DNA from: Nocardia concava NBRC 100430
GTDB lineage: Bacteria; Actinomycetota; Actinomycetes; Mycobacteriales; Mycobacteriaceae
Direction of reading: 5' to 3'
Assembly: GCF_000308815.1 (NCBI RefSeq)
Contig: NZ_BAFX01000133.1
Coordinates: 62,001-126,000 of the forward strand
DNA length: 64,000 nucleotides
Both the position numbers and the translations under genes were made by a program. Under the pieces are notes generated by a model that worked only from the letters and a program-made list of their open reading frames with translations, ran no database searches and had not been told where the DNA came from. Every line of letters starts with the position of its first letter. Within the stretch, counting starts at the first letter, position 1. Positions 59,582 to 64,000 of this stretch are shown here, piece after piece.

Positions 59582-60763
59582 TCAGTGCCGGGTTTCGGTG
59601 GTGAGGTAATGGATGAGATCACGTGGGAGTCCATGGGTGTCGTGGAGGTAGTGGTAGTCGTCGTCGGTCAAAGTGCCACTGAAACGGCTGCGGGACAACA
59701 ATTGTCGTCCGCGTTCGAGTAGCTGACCGAACTTGCGTTCCTCGTCGAGCAGGGCGGTACGTATGTCGTGTGGCGATCCGAGCTGCCCGAAATGATCGAG
59801 GGTGTGCTCGATGAGGTCCATCGGCAGATCGGAAAGGGTGCCGGCGGGATCGTTGCGCCACAGCGTGGTCAGCACCCGGCGGATCAAGCGGCGCAGGACA
59901 TAGCCGCGGCCGTTGGGGGACGGGGTGATTCGATCGCCGAGAAGTACGACGACAGAACGGAGGTGGTCGATGACCAGATTACGAGAGGAGCCGTCCAGGC
60001 CCGGCCACAAGCGGGGCAGCGTCGAACGCCAAGGCTCGAAAAGATCTGTCTCATAAATCGATTGGGCACCCTGAAGAATGCTCACCAGGCGTTCCAGCCC
60101 CATACCGGTATCGATATTGGGTTGGGGCAATGGTTCGAGAGTGCCGTCGGGGTGACGGTGGTAGCGCATCATGACGTGATTCCAGACCTCGACCCACCGG
60201 TCGTCGGTTGTCGGTGTGCCCCGGGGGATTTCGGGACCGGTCCAGACGAAGATCTCGGAGTCGGGGCCGCACAGACCGGTGGGCCCGTTGGACCACCAGT
60301 TGTCGTCGGTGGTGGGCTCGATCGGGACGCCGAGATCGGTCCAGGTCTGCCAGGAGTCGTGGTCGGGGTCGACCTTGTGGTCTCCGCCGAAGACGGTGAC
60401 GTGCATTCGCGACGGGTCGAGGCCGAAGCCGTCGCGGAGGAGTTCGTAGCCCCAGCGCAGGCTTTGCGGGCCCTGATAGTCGCCCAGCGACCAGGAGCCG
60501 AGCATTTCGAACACCGTCAAATGGGTGTCATCGCCGACCTCGTCGAGATCGGTGGTGCGCAAACAACGTTGGAGACCGACCAGGCGGCGACCCCGCGGGT
60601 GCGGGCGGCCCATCAGGTATCGGGTCAGCGGGTGCATGCCGGAGGTGGTGAACAGCACCGGATCGCCCGGTGGCGGGACGAGCGATTCGCTCGGTATGAG
60701 TTCGTGGCCGCGGTCGCGGAAGAATTCGAGGAAGGTCTGGATGATGCGGTCGGTGGTGAACAT
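59582..60763 (-). CDS. Alanyl-tRNA synthetase-like protein, catalytic part only
   Basis: A 393-residue paralogue of the AlaRS catalytic core. It aligns by eye with the AlaRS N-terminus: FLEFFRDRGHELIPSESLVP, TTSGMHPLTRYLMG, VFEMLGSWSLGDY, WNHVMMRYHR, PNIDTGMGLERL and NGRGYVLRRLIRRVL. The editing and C-Ala domains of normal AlaRS (about 870 residues) are absent. It may activate alanine or another amino acid for a non-translational use, or load a tRNA for a transferase. The ATG at 60763 is preferred to one 21 codons upstream. Coupled to an exporter. Confidence 0.85.
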   Translation of the reverse strand: MFTTDRIIQTFLEFFRDRGHELIPSESLVPPPGDPVLFTTSGMHPLTRYLMGRPHPRGRRLVGLQRCLRTTDLDEVGDDTHLTVFEMLGSWSLGDYQGPQSLRWGYELLRDGFGLDPSRMHVTVFGGDHKVDPDHDSWQTWTDLGVPIEPTTDDNWWSNGPTGLCGPDSEIFVWTGPEIPRGTPTTDDRWVEVWNHVMMRYHRHPDGTLEPLPQPNIDTGMGLERLVSILQGAQSIYETDLFEPWRSTLPRLWPGLDGSSRNLVIDHLRSVVVLLGDRITPSPNGRGYVLRRLIRRVLTTLWRNDPAGTLSDLPMDLIEHTLDHFGQLGSPHDIRTALLDEERKFGQLLERGRQLLSRSRFSGTLTDDDYHYLHDTHGLPRDLIHYLTTETRH

Positions 60764-60829
60764 GGCGGTTGCTCCATCGAGTGAAATCGACTGGAAGCGA
60801 CCACGAGTGGCAGTGGAGACCGACACGCA

Positions 60830-60854
60830 CCGGCGGACCGCTTCCGGTCGCCGG
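60830..60854 (-). promoter_or_regulatory. Hairpin in the leader of the AlaRS-like gene
   Basis: CCGGC-g-GACCG-CTTC-CGGTC-GCCGG forms a 10-bp stem with one bulged base and a 4-nt loop. It lies 14 nt after the possible leader peptide and 66 nt before the AlaRS-like start. A second small hairpin, CGAGCT-GTA-AGCTCG (60886-60900), lies inside the leader frame, so alternative pairing and attenuation are possible. Confidence 0.45.
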
Positions 60855-60867
60855 CTGGGAAAAGAGG

Positions 60868-60936
60868 TCAGAGGGCCGCGACCGACGAGCTGTAAGCTCG
60901 CGGGCTCGCGGGTGCGATTGGTGAACAGACCTCCAT
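60868..60936 (-). CDS. Possible leader peptide (22 aa, Ala/Ser-rich)
   Basis: The frame reads MEVCSPIAPASPRAYSSS then VAAL, with five Ala and five Ser in 22 residues. TGC-TACCGT, an extended -10 box at 60944-60952, ends 7 nt before the ATG, so it could be the first codon of a leaderless mRNA. It is followed by hairpins and then the AlaRS-like gene. This is the layout of ribosome-mediated attenuation, but Ala is common in this genome and chance is possible. Confidence 0.35.
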   Translation of the reverse strand: MEVCSPIAPASPRAYSSSVAAL

Positions 60937-60977
60937 GCGCCTCACGGTAGCAACGAGGCCGAGGGGAGCACGAGCGA

Positions 60978-61433
60978 TTATTCGGCGGGTGCGATCCGGT
61001 CGAAGATGAGGTCGAAGTCCTTGCGCCAGGTCGCGCCCTGATCGTCGGAGGCCTCGGCGCGGGCCGCGATCTGGAGCGGGCCGACGTCGGCGACGAAGCG
61101 CTGGAACATGTCCGAGTCCTCGCGGGTCATGACCCAGTGGAGGCCGTCGAAGGACATGTCGAAGACCCGGGCTACGCCTCGTTCGTCGTGGTAGAGGGCG
61201 GTGTAGGACTTGCGGGGGTCGCTGTAGCCGAGCACCAGCACCATTTCGCTGGTGGCCGGGGCGACCTCGCCGGTCATGGTCCAGCGGAAGACCACGAACG
61301 CGTCCCCGAGCCACTCCCCCACCGCCGACCCGGGCTCCTCACGGTCGGCGGGTTCCAGGAACCACGCGTTCCGCATTGTCGCCCGCCACGACCCGACCAG
61401 GACGTCCAAACGATCTATAGCCTCGTTGCGCAT
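60978..61433 (-). CDS. Conserved hypothetical protein, DUF1579-like
   Basis: A 151-residue protein of lipocalin-like or DUF1579 character: LDVLVGSWRATMRNAWF at the start, then alternating strands VVFRWTMTGEVAP, LVLGYSDPRKSYTALYHD, VARVFDMSFDGLHWVM and the end KDFDLIFDRIAP. Members of such families measure about 150 residues and are often annotated as unknown. No catalytic residues can be named. It ends 41 nt before the leader region of the AlaRS-like gene. Confidence 0.68.
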   Translation of the reverse strand: MRNEAIDRLDVLVGSWRATMRNAWFLEPADREEPGSAVGEWLGDAFVVFRWTMTGEVAPATSEMVLVLGYSDPRKSYTALYHDERGVARVFDMSFDGLHWVMTREDSDMFQRFVADVGPLQIAARAEASDDQGATWRKDFDLIFDRIAPAE

Positions 61434-61495
61434 GACTTCCTCCTCGAAGGGCTGACACCTCCATCCTCCGCCGCCGGCCTCGCGGACGGGGTGGA

Positions 61496-61960
61496 TCAGC
61501 GCCAGGTCGGCCCGCCGTCGAAGTGGACGTCGAACTGGTCGTGGAGGTCGTCCATGCTGTCCCAGTCCGCTTCGCCGCGGGCGATTCGGCCGAGTTGGCG
61601 GAAGTACTCGAACCGCGGGATGCCGGGGGTGAGGACCGCGAAGAATTCCGCCGGAGCCTCCGAGGACGCGCCGAAGGCGTGGGTGACGCCGGGCGGGACG
61701 ACTACCAGGCCGCCCTTGTCGACGCGGTGGAGTTCGCCGTCGACAAGGAATTCCATTGTGCCGCCGAGGATGTAGAAGATCTCGGTGGAGCGGGTGTGAT
61801 GGTGGGGGCGGGTGCCGTCCGCACCGGCGGGGAGCGCCAGGCGGTTCGCGCCGAACAGGCCGTCGGAGTTCTGGCTGTCCTCGAGCAGCCAGAAGGCGCC
61901 GTCACCGGGGAGCTGGACCGCTTCGACATCGCGTTCGTTGACGATGAAAGGCTTTGTCAT
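61496..61960 (-). CDS. Cupin domain protein
   Basis: A 154-residue single-domain cupin. Motif 1 metal ligands: HHHTRSTEIFYILGG; motif 2: VVVPPGVTHAFGA. Probably a metal-binding dioxygenase, isomerase or sensor. The GRLV residues between motifs are as expected. The ATG at 61960 is chosen; a GTG three codons upstream is possible. It is 36 nt downstream of the reductase gene on the same strand, so it may be part of that operon. Confidence 0.87.
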   Translation of the reverse strand: MTKPFIVNERDVEAVQLPGDGAFWLLEDSQNSDGLFGANRLALPAGADGTRPHHHTRSTEIFYILGGTMEFLVDGELHRVDKGGLVVVPPGVTHAFGASSEAPAEFFAVLTPGIPRFEYFRQLGRIARGEADWDSMDDLHDQFDVHFDGGPTWR

Positions 61961-61996
61961 AGCAATCACAACCGGACCACGGCCCGTTTTATTCGT

Positions 61997-63046
61997 CTAT
62001 TGGTCGAAGGCGATGTGGAGGTCGTCGGATTCGGGGAGGGTTTGGCAGGCGAGGGTCAGGCCTTGAGCGAGTTCCTCCTCGATCAGCGATTCGTTCTGGA
62101 GCATGCGGGTGCGGCCGTGTTTGACGGTGCATACGCAGGTGGCGCAGGCGGATTCGCGGCAGACGTAGGGGGCGTCGATGCCGTGGTCGAGGAGGACGTC
62201 GAGGAGCTTCCTGGTTCGAGGCCAGGGCAGGGTGTGGGTTTCGCCGTCGATGTCGACTCGGACGGTCGCGGTGTCGGCGGTGGGGGTGTCGGCCGGGGGT
62301 TCGGCCGCGGTCGGGGCGTGGTGTTCGAAGGGGTTGTCGGTCAGGGAGCGGTATTGCTCCTGGTGGATGGACCGGTCGGGGATGCGGAGCTGGTTCAGGC
62401 CCAGTTTGATCGTCGAGGCGAATCCTGCTGGGCCGCAGAGGTATACGTCATGCCGCCGATAGGGCCGAGCCCAGCTCGAGATGGCACGCGGGGTCGGAAG
62501 CCCGCGCTCGGATTCCAGCCAATGCGTCACGGTCAGGCGGCGCGGATGACGACGCAGCAACTGCTCGAGCTCGGTGGCGAAGATGACGGACGGACGATCG
62601 CGGTTGGCATAGAGCAGCGCGATATTCCTACGCCCCAGGGCCAGCGCCGATTTGAGGATCGACATGATCGGAGTGATGCCGCTCCCGGCCGCGCAGAGCA
62701 GGAGGTCATTGCTCCAAGTACGCGGGGTGAAGTTCCCGGCGGGCTCCAGAACGGTGAGGATGTCCCCCGCGGAGACGTTGTCGCACAACCAGTTCGAGCC
62801 ATACCCGCCGGGCGTCCGCTTGACGGTGACGGTGGGCCGTTCATCGCAGTGCGGACTCGACGACAGCGAATAGCACCGGGCCACGGAACCGGTCCGGTCG
62901 CTGGGCACCCGCAGGGTCAGGTACTGCCCCGGCGAGTAGGTGAAACGACCGGTCAGATCGGTGGGGATATCGAAGATCAGCGAGACCGTGTCGGCGGTCT
63001 CGCTGATTACTTCGCGCACCTTGAGTTCGTGGGCGCGAGCATTCAC
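61997..63046 (-). CDS. Ferredoxin-NAD(P)H reductase with C-terminal 2Fe-2S domain
   Basis: A 349-residue oxygenase reductase of the PaaE/KshB type. N-terminal FAD domain: RCYSLSSSP; NAD(P) domain: LLLCAAGSGITPIMSILKSA and VYLCGPAGF; C-terminal plant-type 2Fe-2S cluster: CRESACATC then one more Cys in TLACQTLPES. It passes electrons from NAD(P)H to a monooxygenase or hydroxylase. Its GTG overlaps the SDR stop (GTGA). KshB-like steroid hydroxylation and alkane or phenylacetate oxidation are all possible. Confidence 0.92.
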   Translation of the reverse strand: MNARAHELKVREVISETADTVSLIFDIPTDLTGRFTYSPGQYLTLRVPSDRTGSVARCYSLSSSPHCDERPTVTVKRTPGGYGSNWLCDNVSAGDILTVLEPAGNFTPRTWSNDLLLCAAGSGITPIMSILKSALALGRRNIALLYANRDRPSVIFATELEQLLRRHPRRLTVTHWLESERGLPTPRAISSWARPYRRHDVYLCGPAGFASTIKLGLNQLRIPDRSIHQEQYRSLTDNPFEHHAPTAAEPPADTPTADTATVRVDIDGETHTLPWPRTRKLLDVLLDHGIDAPYVCRESACATCVCTVKHGRTRMLQNESLIEEELAQGLTLACQTLPESDDLHIAFDQ

Positions 63047-63939
63047 CGGGTACCCCCTCCCCTGCCCAGCACCAGCTCACCGAGCGACTGGATCCGCTCC
63101 ATCGAAAGCGGTTGCGTGATCCGGCGATTCACCCCGGGCGCGATCCGCAGCATGAAGTAGCCGAGCCACGCCTCCGCCCGAACCGGCACGACGGCCAGGT
63201 CGTAGCGGATGGAGCGAACCACCGCGCGCGCCACCAGATCAGGGCTCAATGGCGAGAACGGCAGCCGCTCGGCCAGCTCCTGGAGCTGGGTGGCGATCTG
63301 CTGCCCACGAGCGAGCAGGGCCGGATCGACACCGACCGCGATGGCGTGCTGAGCGATATTGGTGTTGATAACCCCCGGGCAGATCGCGCTCACCCCAACG
63401 CCTTTGGGCGCGAGCTCCAACCGCAGGCATTCGGTGAGCATCTTCACCCCGGCCTTGGACACCGAGTACGCCGACATGACCGGCGTCGGCGTGAACGCCG
63501 CCGCGGACGCGATGTTCACGATGTGCCCGCGCTTGCCCTCGTCGATCATGAGCCGCCCGAACGCCCGGCACCCGTACACGACCCCGAGCAGATTCACGCC
63601 CAGCTGCTGCTCCCAGTCCTCGGGCTCGAGATCCAGGAACGCGCCGCTGACCAGGATTCCGGCATTGTTGACCAGCACGTCCGGCACCCCGTGATCGGCG
63701 TGCACGTCGCGGGCGAAGGCCGCCCAGGCGTGCGGATCGGTCACATCGAGCTGCATGGCGACCGCCCGCTGCCCCTTCGACTGGATGATGGCCACCGTGG
63801 ACAGCGCCGCATCCTTGTCGATATCGGAGACGATGACCTGAGATCCCATGCGCGCGAACCGAAGTGCCGTCGCTCGCCCGATGCCGCTGCCCGCACCGGT
63901 GACCACGACCAGCCGCGGATCGATACCGTTGATTTTCAC
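63043..63939 (-). CDS. Short-chain dehydrogenase/reductase
   Basis: A 298-residue classical SDR. Cofactor motif TGAGSGIG at residues 14-21; NNAG at 91-94; catalytic Ser145 with Tyr158-x-x-x-Lys162 in YSVSK. The C-terminal about 40 residues (LGYFMLRIAPGVNRRITQPL) are longer than the core and typical of MymA-operon-like SDRs. It overlaps the upstream partial gene by 4 nt and the reductase downstream, so all three are coupled. Confidence 0.92.
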   Translation of the reverse strand: MKINGIDPRLVVVTGAGSGIGRATALRFARMGSQVIVSDIDKDAALSTVAIIQSKGQRAVAMQLDVTDPHAWAAFARDVHADHGVPDVLVNNAGILVSGAFLDLEPEDWEQQLGVNLLGVVYGCRAFGRLMIDEGKRGHIVNIASAAAFTPTPVMSAYSVSKAGVKMLTECLRLELAPKGVGVSAICPGVINTNIAQHAIAVGVDPALLARGQQIATQLQELAERLPFSPLSPDLVARAVVRSIRYDLAVVPVRAEAWLGYFMLRIAPGVNRRITQPLSMERIQSLGELVLGRGGGTR

Positions 63940-64000
63940 GAGGCCTCCTCGGAGAGCGCGACCGGCTCCGACGCCACCGGAGCTCCGATGGTGTAGCGGT
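63936..64000 (-). CDS. Partial gene: C-terminal 21 residues only
   Basis: The frame enters from the right edge and ends ...RYTIGAPVASEPVALSEEAS at a TGA (63936-63938) that overlaps the SDR GTG. Too little is present for a family call. In comparable SDR/reductase operons the upstream gene is often a flavin monooxygenase, but that is context only. Confidence 0.5.
   Translation of the reverse strand, partial: RYTIGAPVASEPVALSEEAS

Overview
The window is 64 kb of GC-rich, densely packed bacterial chromosome. It most resembles a mycolic-acid actinomycete of the Nocardia/Rhodococcus type. The supporting genes are an LppP/LprE-type lipoprotein, PapA-like acyltransferases beside a glycolipid-type glycosyltransferase and a DrrAB-like exporter, an F420-dependent luciferase-like oxidoreductase, oleate hydratase, many secreted esterases, and a large share of GTG starts. 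I saw no rRNA, tRNA, CRISPR array, transposase or phage gene.

Layout. Positions 1-12.7 kb: end of an oleate hydratase, a patatin, a secreted hydrolase, TerD, a cysteine synthase-like enzyme, an SGNH hydrolase, a LysR/NTF2 divergent pair, a NUDIX hydrolase, a lipoprotein, a secreted carboxylesterase, a P450 and a small secreted protein. 12.7-18.8 kb: regulators (GntR, TetR, MarR) next to a hotdog protein, an MFS carrier, a rhodanese, an F420 enzyme and a DsbB with a tiny membrane partner. 19-23.8 kb: secreted GH1 enzyme, TetR, and a coupled M20 peptidase/YfcC carrier pair.

23.9-30.0 kb holds the most unusual locus. Two paralogous XRE-type regulators, each divergent from a small protein carrying a conserved W-x-P-[DN]-R-L-L-T motif, flank one 884-residue fusion of a PLP aminotransferase with an AlaDH/PntA-like dehydrogenase. 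30-37.5 kb: ROK repressor, TAT-type esterase lipoprotein, S1 protease, class V aminotransferase, and an AurF-like diiron oxygenase plus flavin monooxygenase pair that share an upstream motif.

37.5-43.7 kb: one operon of two PapA/condensation-type acyltransferases, a glycosyltransferase and an ABC-2 exporter, probably assembling and exporting an acylated glycolipid. 43.8-47.8 kb: a repeat-rich secreted protein, a Mut7-C protein and two secreted hydrolases. 47.9-52.8 kb: a tightly overlapped five-gene set (ThDP enzyme, SRPBCC protein, KAS III-like enzyme with an altered triad, HisC-like aminotransferase, OhrR/MarR regulator) that looks like a small biosynthetic cluster. 53-57.9 kb: serine hydrolase, two-module Lrp regulator, and an MFS/M20D amidohydrolase pair. 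57.9-64 kb: a methyltransferase, an EamA exporter coupled to a truncated alanyl-tRNA synthetase paralogue with a possible leader peptide, a cupin, and a ferredoxin-reductase/SDR operon running off the right edge.

Several genes, mostly regulators, have a TAnnnT -10 box 6-8 nt before an ATG or GTG, with no Shine-Dalgarno sequence, which suggests leaderless mRNAs. Families were recognised by eye from motifs. No database search was run, so product names are family-level unless motifs are cited.
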